NCBI GenBank assembly: GCA_017502435.1 | Contig: JAFVUZ010000255.1 | Coordinates: forward strand, 1 to 32,774 | Length of the DNA stretch: 32,774 bases | Source of the DNA: Lentisphaeria bacterium | GTDB lineage: Bacteria; Verrucomicrobiota; Lentisphaeria; Victivallales; Victivallaceae | Direction: 5' to 3' | In this document: piece after piece, positions 18,215-25,852 of the stretch | Position numbering within the stretch: position 1 is the first letter of the stretch | Layout of the letters: each line of letters starts with the position of its first letter | Program-made: the position numbers and the translations under genes | Notes under the pieces: model-generated | What the model was told of the DNA's origin: nothing | The model's database searches: none | The model's input: only the letters and a program-made list of their open reading frames with translations

Positions 18215-18511
18215 GCTCTGTACTGAAAAATAAATGCTCTGTTTCCATTACAGGAAGATAAGGAATTTAGAGAATTTAAGGAGTTTAAGGATAAAAAAAA
18301 CTCAGGCTTTATATAAAATATTAGCTGATAATTTGAAAAAAACGAGGGGCTTAGGGACGTTCTCTTGTCTCTCCGCAGCCTTCAGCGGCGGCATTGAGTA
18401 TTCAAAGTTCATGTGAATTACGCTCTTTAGACATAAAAGCCTTGCAGAAACAACTCAAATCCCAAGGCTGTTTCATAAAATAAAAAAATGCAATCCACGC
18501 GATTTTAATAA
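18215..18511. other. Gene-free spacer with short tandem units and a weak hairpin
   Basis: No gene is visible. Bases 18258-18290 are about three tandem copies of a roughly 10-base AATTTAAGG-like unit, also seen at 11349-11375. AGCCTTG at 18438-18444 pairs with CAAGGCT at 18463-18469. The section 18340-18400 is GC-richer than its surroundings and may be decayed repeat sequence. Confidence 0.4.
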
Positions 18512-18559
18512 AAAAAACGGATTCCGTTTCTGTGTAAACAAAAATGGAATCCGTTTTTT
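18512..18559. terminator. Bidirectional intrinsic terminator
   Basis: AAAAAACGGATTCC at 18512-18525 and GGAATCCGTTTTTT at 18546-18559 form a perfect 14-bp stem with a 20-base loop. It gives a T-run at the 3' side in either direction. It lies between the convergent M29-like gene (+) and M24-fold gene (-) and can serve both. Confidence 0.75.
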
Positions 18560-18579
18560 GTCAGAACCTGTTTTCTTTG

Positions 18580-18660
18580 CTTACTTTCTTTTTTGAAAAG
18601 AAAGTAAGGGAAACAGCTTTCTTTTGTTTTACTTTTCTTTCACTTGGAAAGAAAAGTAAA
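18580..18660. repeat. Two adjacent A/G-over-T/C hairpins abutting the M24-fold gene stop
   Basis: Arms 18580-18592 and 18596-18608 form a perfect 13-bp stem with a TTG loop. Arms 18628-18641 and 18647-18660 form a perfect 14-bp stem with a 5-base loop. Both are built from CTTTACTTTCTTT-like sequence, and a third related hairpin lies on the other side of the M24-fold gene at 19907-19935. Confidence 0.65.
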
Positions 18661-19836
18661 TTAATCCAATTTGCAGTCTTTGAGAGACATGAACTTCTTG
18701 GAGAGGAGTTCGCAACCGTCTTCAGTGACGATACAGCCGCGTTCCCAGCGGAGGCCGTAGCCGTTACCGGTAAAGAAGGTATCGATCTGATAGGTCATGT
18801 TCTTCTGAAGTTTGTATTTGGAGGTGGTTTCGATCCAGGGAGATTCAGTTTCCTGAATACCGAGACCGTGAACGGGACCATAGAGCATATAATCGCCCCA
18901 GCCCTGATCAATACCCCACTGGGTGTATTTCTTGGCAACATCGCAGGCATCGACACCGGCTTTGATCAATTCAAAGGTGTATTTGTGAGCACGGAGACCG
19001 AATTCAACAAGAGCCATCTGTTCTTTGGGGAGTTTACCGAAGTAAACGGGGATACCGATAGATGAACTGTAACCGCCGACGCGTGCACCGATGTTGAGCT
19101 GAATGATTTCATTCTTTTTGAGTTTTGCGTAGGTGGGACGGCTGATACCATTGGAGGTACGGTCGCCGCCGAAGCAGTACAAACTGTGACCTTCATATTC
19201 ACCGCCGTTAGCGAAGATTTCACGCTGAGCGATAGAGAGAGCCTGAAATTCGGTCATGCCGGGTTTCATTTCGTTGAGCATGGCTCTGACAGCTTTTTCG
19301 GCGATTTTGAAAGCCTTGCGGTGAGAGTTGAGTTCGTTTTCAGATTTGACCCAGCGGAGGGGGCGGAAGCAATCTTCAGCGACAACAACTTCAACGCCGG
19401 GGAGCTGAGCTGCGATAGCGTCGAGGGTGGGTTTGGTCATAACGGCAGTACCGCAGAGACCGAGTTTTTTGAGAGATTTGCAGCCGGACATTTTGACAAC
19501 GTCAGCGTAAGTTGCAAGGGGGATACCGGGATAGTCGGGTTCAGCGGCTTCACGATAGTTGAGCATCATGGCAACCTTGTCAACAACTGCACGGCCTTTG
19601 GCATATTTTTCGCTTTCGGGACCGATGAGGAGGACTGCTTCGCCTTCTGCGGGAACGAAAACGCCGGCCTGTTCAAAAGTGGGCCAGTATTCAGTCAGAT
19701 AACGGACGTTGGCAAAGTCAGATTCAGTACCATGAACGAGACAGGCATCAAGACCTGCGGCTTTGATGTTTGCCTGAAATTTGGCAATACGATCAAAGTA
19801 TTCCTGCCGGGGAATAAAAGATGTGTTGTTTTTCAT
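18661..19836 (-). CDS. M24-fold (creatinase/Xaa-Pro aminopeptidase-like) protein lacking two metal ligands
   Basis: The protein has 391 residues. An N-terminal creatinase-type domain (about 1-160) is followed by a pita-bread M24 domain. The His (PVHG, 323), Glu (ESP, 331) and Glu (RWERG, 365) of the site are kept. The first Asp ligand is Asn248 (QLNIGA) and the second is Ser259 in the motif normally reading GYxSDxT. Metal-free M24 members such as creatinase also lack a metal centre, so this may be a metal-independent C-N hydrolase or a binding protein rather than an aminopeptidase. AAGGAG precedes the start. It is separated from the deacetylase gene by 432 bases of repeat DNA, so it is probably transcribed on its own. 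Confidence 0.85.
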   Translation of the reverse strand: MKNNTSFIPRQEYFDRIAKFQANIKAAGLDACLVHGTESDFANVRYLTEYWPTFEQAGVFVPAEGEAVLLIGPESEKYAKGRAVVDKVAMMLNYREAAEPDYPGIPLATYADVVKMSGCKSLKKLGLCGTAVMTKPTLDAIAAQLPGVEVVVAEDCFRPLRWVKSENELNSHRKAFKIAEKAVRAMLNEMKPGMTEFQALSIAQREIFANGGEYEGHSLYCFGGDRTSNGISRPTYAKLKKNEIIQLNIGARVGGYSSSIGIPVYFGKLPKEQMALVEFGLRAHKYTFELIKAGVDACDVAKKYTQWGIDQGWGDYMLYGPVHGLGIQETESPWIETTSKYKLQKNMTYQIDTFFTGNGYGLRWERGCIVTEDGCELLSKKFMSLKDCKLD

Positions 19837-19887
19837 TTTTTTTCTCCTTGTTTAGGGGTTAGTTGTTTTATCTTAAGTTTTTTGTAA

Positions 19888-20113
19888 GGGGGGCTTCCGC
19901 CGCCCCCCACTTTCTTTCGAGGTGAAAGAAAGTGGACAAAGAAAGCCATGTTACCTGCTTCGCAGGTGAATAGACATTCCCTTGTACTGTGTAATGCTGT
20001 CGGGCATTTTTTCGGCGAAATGTTCGTTTCGTCCTCCCGCATATAAAAGCGGGTGGAACGCTGCGGAATGACGAAACAAGTCTTTCGCCGGATTTGCGCC
20101 ACACGCTGCCGCG
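19888..20113 (-). repeat. Diverged, inverted relative of the MITE-like element
   Basis: The gap 19837-20268 has no gene. On the minus strand it carries an 80-base core (about 20014-20090) nearly the same as 32536-32617, including GTTTCGTC/GACGAAAC and CCCGC/GCGGG inverted repeats. Further along is a GGGGGGC/GCCCCCC hairpin (19888-19908) in the place of the element's GGGGGC/GCCCCC hairpin. It also holds a perfect 12-bp hairpin (19907-19918 with 19924-19935) and ACCTGC/GCAGGT (19953-19967). No terminal inverted repeats are recognisable. Short reading frames across it are fortuitous. Confidence 0.6.
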
Positions 20114-20209
20114 CAGTCAAATCCTTTAAACTTTTTCACTTTCGATTTTTGTGCAGCAAAAAACGAAAGTAACCTGAAAAGGTTTGGAAAAAGATGAGGG
20201 GGTTGCAGG

Positions 20210-20253
20210 GGGAGAAGAAAAGAACCTTTCCTCAAAAGGTTTTTTCTTCTCCC
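20210..20253. repeat. Long A/G-rich hairpin downstream of the deacetylase gene
   Basis: Arms 20210-20228 and 20236-20253 pair over about 18 bp with one bulge; the core is AACCTT/AAGGTT extended by GGGAGAAGAAAAG. It sits 15 bases beyond the deacetylase stop and has the same AACCTTT-type core as the hairpin at 32282-32321. It could terminate or stabilise the minus-strand transcript, although no T-run follows on that strand. Confidence 0.5.
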
Positions 20254-20268
20254 ACTGCATATCCATTC

Positions 20269-21156
20269 TTACTTATAAATCTCTGCGAGTTCAGCGGCAG
20301 AGTGGAATTCTGAACCGAAATCTTTAAGTTTCTGGATCAGGAGGTCAAACTGCTGTGCGGAATATTCGCCGCAATTTTTGATGATGAAGGGATCGGGGAG
20401 AACTGCACCTTCGCCGTAGTGAAGGATACCTTCGGGCATGGGATGGAATTCCCAGGGATGCATATAGAAGCAGATGAAGGGATTTGCTCCCTTGTCAATG
20501 CAGTATTGGGCATAATTGCGGATATGTTCCATAACGGCATCGGCATTTTCGGTACGCCAGAGGGGCCACTGGTCCATATCGCGGCCGTACTGATCTTTGG
20601 AATCCATGGAGAGGTCAGCGAAGTTGGGAAGTTCGACGAGTTTCATATCGCCTTTTTTGGTCCAGTCATCTTTTGAGGGATGATAGGGTTCGAGCTGTTC
20701 GCGGTAGAAATACATAGGATAAGTGGCATCAGCTTTGTATCCGTATTTTTCGAGAGCATTGACAACTGCGGTTGAACCCCAGAGACGGGGACAGCGGAAA
20801 GAAGAGGGACGGACGCCGCAAAGTTCTTCAATGATTTCAGTATTTTTGCGAATGCGGTTGTCGACTTCTTCGGGGAGGACGGGGACGTCGCCGGGGATTT
20901 CAAAGAGGGGATCGCCGATGGTTTCGTGGAAAAGGGTATGAGCACCGATTTCATGACCTGCGTCACGGACTTTTTTGAGGACTTCAACGTTTTTCTTTGC
21001 TGCATCAGCAGTGAAGAAGAAGGTTGCTTTGATGTCGTGTTTTTTGAGAATCGAGAGGATAACGTCAGTACCGGGGCCGAAACCGTTGTACCACGGAGTC
21101 CAGCTGCCGATGTCAGTTTCCATGTCGAAACCGAACATAGTTCTGATTTTTGCCAT
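20269..21156 (-). CDS. Polysaccharide deacetylase (NodB/CE4 family)
   Basis: The protein has 295 residues. NodB motifs are DMETD (Asp11), TFFFTAD, HEIGAHTLFHE with the metal histidines 73 and 77, and SFRCPRLWGS. There is no signal peptide, so like PuuE-type members it probably acts in the cytoplasm on a small amide or N-acyl sugar. AAGGAGAT lies upstream of the start. It begins 33 bases after the mutarotase-fold-like gene and is in the same operon. Confidence 0.88.
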   Translation of the reverse strand: MAKIRTMFGFDMETDIGSWTPWYNGFGPGTDVILSILKKHDIKATFFFTADAAKKNVEVLKKVRDAGHEIGAHTLFHETIGDPLFEIPGDVPVLPEEVDNRIRKNTEIIEELCGVRPSSFRCPRLWGSTAVVNALEKYGYKADATYPMYFYREQLEPYHPSKDDWTKKGDMKLVELPNFADLSMDSKDQYGRDMDQWPLWRTENADAVMEHIRNYAQYCIDKGANPFICFYMHPWEFHPMPEGILHYGEGAVLPDPFIIKNCGEYSAQQFDLLIQKLKDFGSEFHSAAELAEIYK

Positions 21157-21189
21157 TTTTAAATCTCCTTGAGTTAAGGGTAAGTTGAG

Positions 21190-22230
21190 TTAGAAAATTC
21201 CCGGAATGGCATCCACTCCGAGATGATTTTTAATAAGCAAGATGAGTTGTTCACGGGAGCCTTTGAAGCAGTAGGTTTCACTGCCGAGAGCACTGCCGAG
21301 AACTTTTTTGCCGTCACCGACCGCCATGGGTGCAATGGTTTCAAGTTCAAAGAAATTAAGTTCTTCGGAACCGTTGAAAATACTGTAAGTATCTTCAGTG
21401 GTAAAGGGACCGCGGGGTTGGTCGTTGTCAGCAATATCAAAATAAGTTCCTTCGCTGATCATGCGGTTGCACCGGAGAATGAGCAAATCTCTTTCCGGAA
21501 GATATGCACCGATCCACTGCGGAGCGGGAGCTTTGTGAACAGCGATCTGGAGACGGTTTGCACCGCCGAGACGGAAGGCAAAAACTTTTTTGCCGTAAGC
21601 CAGATTGGGGCGGGGATCCCCGTAAAAATCAACATTGAGACTTTTTTCGGTAATATCTTCATCGGCAAAAACACCGAAAGAAACAGCCGCAGGAGTCAAC
21701 CAGAACTGTTCCAGACTCCATGCCCCGATAAGGACATCATCCATGGTGTAGTCCGCAAGCATATTGAACTTTTCAAGAGTGCAGTAGGCAACACCTTCAA
21801 CGCCGTATTTTTCCTTGAAATCTTTAACGCAGAGAGGTTCGATATGGCGGTACATCTGCATTTTGACGTTGACACCTTTGCGGTTGAGCAGATTGACATT
21901 GCGGGTCAGAGTGATCTGACTGTCATCGCTTGATTCAACCACATAAGGAGTGCGGTTGATGTCATCCTGAACATACCAGTCGCCGCCGGGAGGATAGTTG
22001 TAGGCAAAAGCACCGCCTTCGGGAGCAGGCCAGAGAGAGTTGCCGCCGAGATTGTTGAAATCGGTCGGCGAAGGATTTTCTGCCAGATCATAATCAAGTT
22101 TGTGCAGCAGTTCACCATTGAGAGTGCAGAGGATTCTGCCCTGCAGACCGGGGGATGCGAGAATTGCACCGTCTCCGCTCTTGATGACTTGCAGATTTGC
22201 GTCAATAGCACGGATTTTTGCTTCACTCAT
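21190..22230 (-). CDS. Galactose-mutarotase-fold-like protein (DUF6786/DUF4380 type)
   Basis: The protein has 346 residues. FNNLGGNSLWPAPEGGAF and the later beta-strand-rich sequence resemble uncharacterised mutarotase-fold proteins (DUF6786/DUF4380-like). The start at 22230 (MSEAK) is chosen for AAGGAGAA just upstream; the frame extends further without a ribosome site. There is no signal peptide. It is the first gene of a two-gene unit with the deacetylase, divergent from a GntR/LacI-type regulator. The exact family assignment is from memory and uncertain. Confidence 0.65.
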   Translation of the reverse strand: MSEAKIRAIDANLQVIKSGDGAILASPGLQGRILCTLNGELLHKLDYDLAENPSPTDFNNLGGNSLWPAPEGGAFAYNYPPGGDWYVQDDINRTPYVVESSDDSQITLTRNVNLLNRKGVNVKMQMYRHIEPLCVKDFKEKYGVEGVAYCTLEKFNMLADYTMDDVLIGAWSLEQFWLTPAAVSFGVFADEDITEKSLNVDFYGDPRPNLAYGKKVFAFRLGGANRLQIAVHKAPAPQWIGAYLPERDLLILRCNRMISEGTYFDIADNDQPRGPFTTEDTYSIFNGSEELNFFELETIAPMAVGDGKKVLGSALGSETYCFKGSREQLILLIKNHLGVDAIPGIF

Positions 22231-22268
22231 AATATTCTCCTTGTTGTAAGCATATAAGTTTTTAGAGA

Positions 22269-22296
22269 AAGATACTGTTTTTTTGTATTTTTGCAA
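22269..22296 (-). promoter_or_regulatory. Candidate promoter of the minus-strand mutarotase-fold/deacetylase operon
   Basis: On the minus strand TTGCAA (22296-22291) and TATCTT (22274-22269) are separated by 16 bases. This would start transcription about 30 bases before the coding start. Confidence 0.35.
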
Positions 22297-22318
22297 CAAA
22301 AAAAAGCAAAAAAAAGCA

Positions 22319-22337
22319 GTTTTTTATATAATAAAAC
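22319..22337. promoter_or_regulatory. Imperfect palindrome in the divergent promoter region
   Basis: GTTTTTTATATAATAAAAC is a near-palindrome centred on TATATA between the two divergent genes. It is a possible operator of the GntR/LacI-type regulator and also contains a -10-like hexamer for the + strand. Confidence 0.3.
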
Positions 22338-22399
22338 TGGCAAAATCCTCCATTATTGTTATATTAAATGTATATCGCTATAAAAAAGAGGAGAAAATT

Positions 22400-23467
22400 A
22401 TGCCTGCCCACAAACGCGGACGACCGCCGAAATATGCTGAAATCGGTGAAAATATCCGGAAAATGATTATTGATGAAAAAATGCCGTGCAATACCCCTCT
22501 GCCGCCTGAACGCAAACTGGCACTGCGTTTTGAATGTACCCAAGTGACATTGCGGCGGGCATTAAAATATCTTGAAAAAAAAGAGGTTATTTACAATATC
22601 CCGCATGAAGGAAGTTTTGTTGGCAGAACTGCTGATAAACCCCGTAAAAAAAGCAATCTTGCGGCGTTGATTTTTCCTGATGATGAACTTTTTTATTACA
22701 AAATTTTTTCCCGCCTTGAACCATTTTTTCAGGAAAACGGCAAATTATTGACAGTACATCTGACCGGCAATTCCGAAGAAAAAGAGAAAAAACTCCTCGA
22801 ACAATTCAGCCGGATGGAATTTGAAACTGTCATTGCAGTCCCCAATCCCGACTGCAGGAAATTTTATCTTGAAAAAAAACTTCCTGCTGTATTTTTTGAT
22901 GCCGAACCCGATGGAACAGCCATTCCCTGTATAGTTTCCGATGACAGAAGCGGAGCTTTTCAGGCGGTCAGACACCTGATAAATCTCGGACACCGCAAAA
23001 TCGCATTTATAGGTCACAATTACGATTCAAGCGGTCAAAACCGTCTCAACGGCTATCTGGATGCACTTGCAAAATCCAGACTTGAAGTCAATCCCGCATT
23101 GATAAAACTTCATCAGCCGACAAGAGAATGGGGGATAAATGCCATGACTGAAATGTTCAGCAAACGGGATACCCGTCCAAGTGCGGTTTTCTGCATAAAT
23201 GATACTGTGGCTTCCGGAGTTATGCATTACGCTCATATCCGGCACATCGACATTCCGCAGGAACTTTCAGTTGCAAGTTTCGGAAATACGGGGATCGCTG
23301 AAGATCTTGATTTGAGCAGTGTTGACCAGAACCTTGATAAAATTGTCGATGCAATCAAATTCAACGTCATGCAGCTGAACTCAAATCCGCCGCAGAAAAT
23401 TGAAAATGCAACCATCCCCTGCTCTCTCATCGTCCGCTCAAGCTGCGGCATCTGCAAAGAAAATTAA
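22400..23467 (+). CDS. GntR winged-helix regulator with LacI-type sensor domain
   Basis: The protein has 355 residues. An AT-hook-like KRGRPPK start is followed by a GntR winged helix (about residues 12-75, with PLPPERKLALRF and TLRRALKYLE). A periplasmic-binding-protein sensor then runs to the end (GHRKIAFIGHN, AVFCINDTVASG, SVASFGN). This is the AraR-like arrangement common in sugar control. GAGGAGAA precedes the ATG at 22400; earlier in-frame starts lie in the AT-rich promoter. It faces the minus-strand operon divergently, which it probably controls. Confidence 0.9.
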   Translation: MPAHKRGRPPKYAEIGENIRKMIIDEKMPCNTPLPPERKLALRFECTQVTLRRALKYLEKKEVIYNIPHEGSFVGRTADKPRKKSNLAALIFPDDELFYYKIFSRLEPFFQENGKLLTVHLTGNSEEKEKKLLEQFSRMEFETVIAVPNPDCRKFYLEKKLPAVFFDAEPDGTAIPCIVSDDRSGAFQAVRHLINLGHRKIAFIGHNYDSSGQNRLNGYLDALAKSRLEVNPALIKLHQPTREWGINAMTEMFSKRDTRPSAVFCINDTVASGVMHYAHIRHIDIPQELSVASFGNTGIAEDLDLSSVDQNLDKIVDAIKFNVMQLNSNPPQKIENATIPCSLIVRSSCGICKEN

Positions 23468-23477
23468 AACCGGATTG

Positions 23478-24899
23478 TCAATGTTTACGCCGCAAATTTG
23501 TCGGCGGAATATTCATTTGTTCACGATATTTTGCAATAGTACGTCTTGCAATCTTAAAGCCCTCATTTTCAAGAAGTTTGGCTATTTTATCATCCGACAG
23601 CGGCTTGTGCGGCTCTTCATCTTCAATAAATTCACGTATCTTCTGCTGAATAGCATGAACCGAAACATCCGCTCCGTCGGCATTCTGGAAACCGCCGGAA
23701 AAGAAAAAACGGAATTCCAACAGCCCCTGCGGAGTTGCAAGATATTTACCGGCACAGCCGCGGCTTACGGTAGTTTCATGAATTTCCAGAGCCTCTGCCG
23801 CCTGAGCCATAGTCATCGGACGCAATGATTCAATACCGTCAGCAAAAAATTCCTGCTGATTTTCAGTAATGAAAGCGGCAATGCGGACAATAGTTTTTTC
23901 CCGCATCAAAAGAGAATTGCGAAAAAGTTCCGCCTCCTGCATTTTCTTTTGCAGATAAGCAAGTGTTTCTGCCGGCAATTCCTTGTCCTCCAACATTTTT
24001 GCATACTGTTCAGAAATCTTTATGCGGGGCAGAAATTCATCATGTTCCCTGACAATATAACGGCCGTTTTCAAATACAACAGTCGCTTCCGGTGCTATAA
24101 ATTCTGCACGGGAATGATTAAAAACATTGCCGGGATACGGATTGAGAGAACGGATTCTGTCGCCGAGTTCATTAAGTCTGGCAACAGGAATCCCGAGAAT
24201 ATCAGACAGATATTCAATTTTGTTATTGCCGAACTCCTCCAGATAATCAAGCAGACGGTAAACATCCGGATCACTCTCATTTTGAGCCTCAAGCTGCAGT
24301 TTGAGACACTCTTTCAAATCTCTTGCGCCGATACCGGGAGAGAATATTTTCTGCAGTTTGCCGAGAATGGCTTCGACTTCAAAAATCTCCGCATTGGTAC
24401 ATTGGGCAATATCCGCAAGCGGCGTACTCAAAAATCCGCTGTCATCAATGGCTCCGACAACTGCCTCCGCAATTTCCTGTTCATTATCAGCAAGGTCCAG
24501 AAATCCGACCTCCTGCAGCAGCAGCTGCTGCATGGATTCATGTTCAGTAATATTGGAGAAAAAATAATCCCGTTTGCTCTGCTGTTCAGGCGAAAATTGC
24601 TGTATCCCGTCAGGAATCGGCAAATCATCCTGCCAGGAATCGCCGCCGCCGGAATAAACATCATCGTCATCATCACGCATATTTTTGCGTTCATCTTCAA
24701 TGGAAACATCAGGCAGTTCCCGCAATAACGCACTGTCAGGAAATGATTCATACTCCAGAAGCGGATTGGAATTCATTGCTTCATTTATTTTTTCCTGCAG
24801 TTCAAGCACAGGTACACTCAGCAGTGAAAGCGACTGCAGCTGCCGTGATGAAAGCTGCTGCTGCTGGGCAACTTTCTGTTGTTGTTTGATATCAATCAT
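23478..24899 (-). CDS. rpoN: RNA polymerase sigma-54 factor
   Basis: The protein has 473 residues, full length for the family. It has a Gln-rich activator-binding region I (LSSRQLQSLSLLSVPVLEL), an acidic region II around 55-85, core-binding and HTH regions (MTMAQAAEALEIHETTVSR), and a C-terminal RpoN box ARRTIAKYREQM. It converges on the GntR/LacI-type gene with only 10 bases between stops, so both transcripts must overlap or end within coding sequence. It is divergent from the YycJ-kinase-SEDS operon. No activator ATPase is in the window. Confidence 0.96.
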   Translation of the reverse strand: MIDIKQQQKVAQQQQLSSRQLQSLSLLSVPVLELQEKINEAMNSNPLLEYESFPDSALLRELPDVSIEDERKNMRDDDDDVYSGGGDSWQDDLPIPDGIQQFSPEQQSKRDYFFSNITEHESMQQLLLQEVGFLDLADNEQEIAEAVVGAIDDSGFLSTPLADIAQCTNAEIFEVEAILGKLQKIFSPGIGARDLKECLKLQLEAQNESDPDVYRLLDYLEEFGNNKIEYLSDILGIPVARLNELGDRIRSLNPYPGNVFNHSRAEFIAPEATVVFENGRYIVREHDEFLPRIKISEQYAKMLEDKELPAETLAYLQKKMQEAELFRNSLLMREKTIVRIAAFITENQQEFFADGIESLRPMTMAQAAEALEIHETTVSRGCAGKYLATPQGLLEFRFFFSGGFQNADGADVSVHAIQQKIREFIEDEEPHKPLSDDKIAKLLENEGFKIARRTIAKYREQMNIPPTNLRRKH

Positions 24900-24975
24900 A
24901 ATTTTTCCGAAAAAAACAGATATTCCTGCACTTGAGATTTGATTTTATTTAAAACATTGTTATATTGTGTATGTA

Positions 24976-24981
24976 TATAAT
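24976..24981 (+). promoter_or_regulatory. Candidate -10 element for the YycJ-kinase-SEDS operon
   Basis: A consensus TATAAT, preceded by TG three bases away, lies 70 bases before the chosen start at 25052. The -35 position is weak. It supports a start downstream of this site rather than the upstream in-frame start at 24965. Confidence 0.4.
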
Positions 24982-25051
24982 AGAAACCAAATTTTATTTT
25001 TTTCCAGTGGAAAAAGATAAAAAACAGATAAAATCAGGATTTTTTGACAAA

Positions 25052-25852
25052 ATGTATTGCGAATTACCGGATTCTCTCAATATATGCACTCTCGGCAGCG
25101 GCAGCAAAGGAAACGCTTTTGCGTTTTCCTCAAATCAATTCGGCACACTGCTCGTGGATGCAGGATTCAGTGCGAAACAAATGGAGAACAAACTGCAATC
25201 CGCTGAAATAAAAATCGAGTCAATAAAAGCAGTTCTTTTAACGCACGACCATGACGACCACTCGCACGGCTGCAGAGTTTTCTGCGACAAATACGGTATT
25301 CCGCTGTACTGCTCGTACCAGACTGCACATTATTTGAACGGCAAAAACAAACTTCCGGGCAAAGTTGTGCAGTTTGAAGCCGGCGACCGTTTTGAAATCG
25401 ACGGTTTTCAAATCTCTGCATTCGCCGTTCAGCACGATGCCATCGACCCCGTCGGTTTCCGTATCAAATGCCACGGCAAAGAGATCGGCATTGCCACTGA
25501 CCTCGGCGAAATCAACGCTCTCTGCAAACAACGCCTGAGTCTGTGCGATGCTTTGATACTTGAAAGCAATTACGACAAAGAAATGCTCTATGCATCCGAC
25601 CGTGCATTGCATTTGAAACGCCGTATTGCAGGACGCATGGGGCATTTGGACAACAATGATGCACTGAATGCCCTTGAGGAACTTTTGAGCGACAGAAGTT
25701 CCCTGCTGATGCTGGTTCACATCAGCAATGACTGCAACTGTTATGAACTTGTAGAAAAAAATCTCTCATGCTGTCTTGAAAAAATCCGCCGCAGCCGGAT
25801 GGATTTTTATGTCGCACGCCAGCATGAAGTAAGCCCATGGTTTGCAGTATGA
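25052..25852 (+). CDS. YycJ/WalJ-like metallo-beta-lactamase-fold protein
   Basis: The protein has 266 residues. It opens with LNICTLGSGSKGNAF, typical of the YycJ/WalJ and RNase J/Z-related branch, and the metal motif HDHDDH is at 65-70. Later ligands are His in FAVQHDA, Asp in GIATDLGE and His in LVHISND. In Firmicutes the homologue belongs to the WalRK cell-wall regulon; the nuclease activity reported for relatives is not shown here. It is the first gene of the operon and overlaps the kinase gene by 4 bases. Confidence 0.85.
   Translation: MYCELPDSLNICTLGSGSKGNAFAFSSNQFGTLLVDAGFSAKQMENKLQSAEIKIESIKAVLLTHDHDDHSHGCRVFCDKYGIPLYCSYQTAHYLNGKNKLPGKVVQFEAGDRFEIDGFQISAFAVQHDAIDPVGFRIKCHGKEIGIATDLGEINALCKQRLSLCDALILESNYDKEMLYASDRALHLKRRIAGRMGHLDNNDALNALEELLSDRSSLLMLVHISNDCNCYELVEKNLSCCLEKIRRSRMDFYVARQHEVSPWFAV

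Noticed and set aside
18544..19887. Long + strand frames opposite the M24-fold gene
   Set aside because: The minus-strand protein has clear M24 motifs and a ribosome site; the + strand frames are its complement and show no family features.
19868..20235. Overlapping minus-strand reading frames of 78-95 codons upstream of the M24-fold gene
   Set aside because: They run through palindromic repeat DNA shared with 32536-32617, lack ribosome sites and have no recognisable protein features.
23488..23506. CGCCG/CGGCG hairpin at the rpoN 3' end as a terminator
   Set aside because: It lies inside the rpoN coding sequence, is only 5 bp and has no T-run on the relevant strand.
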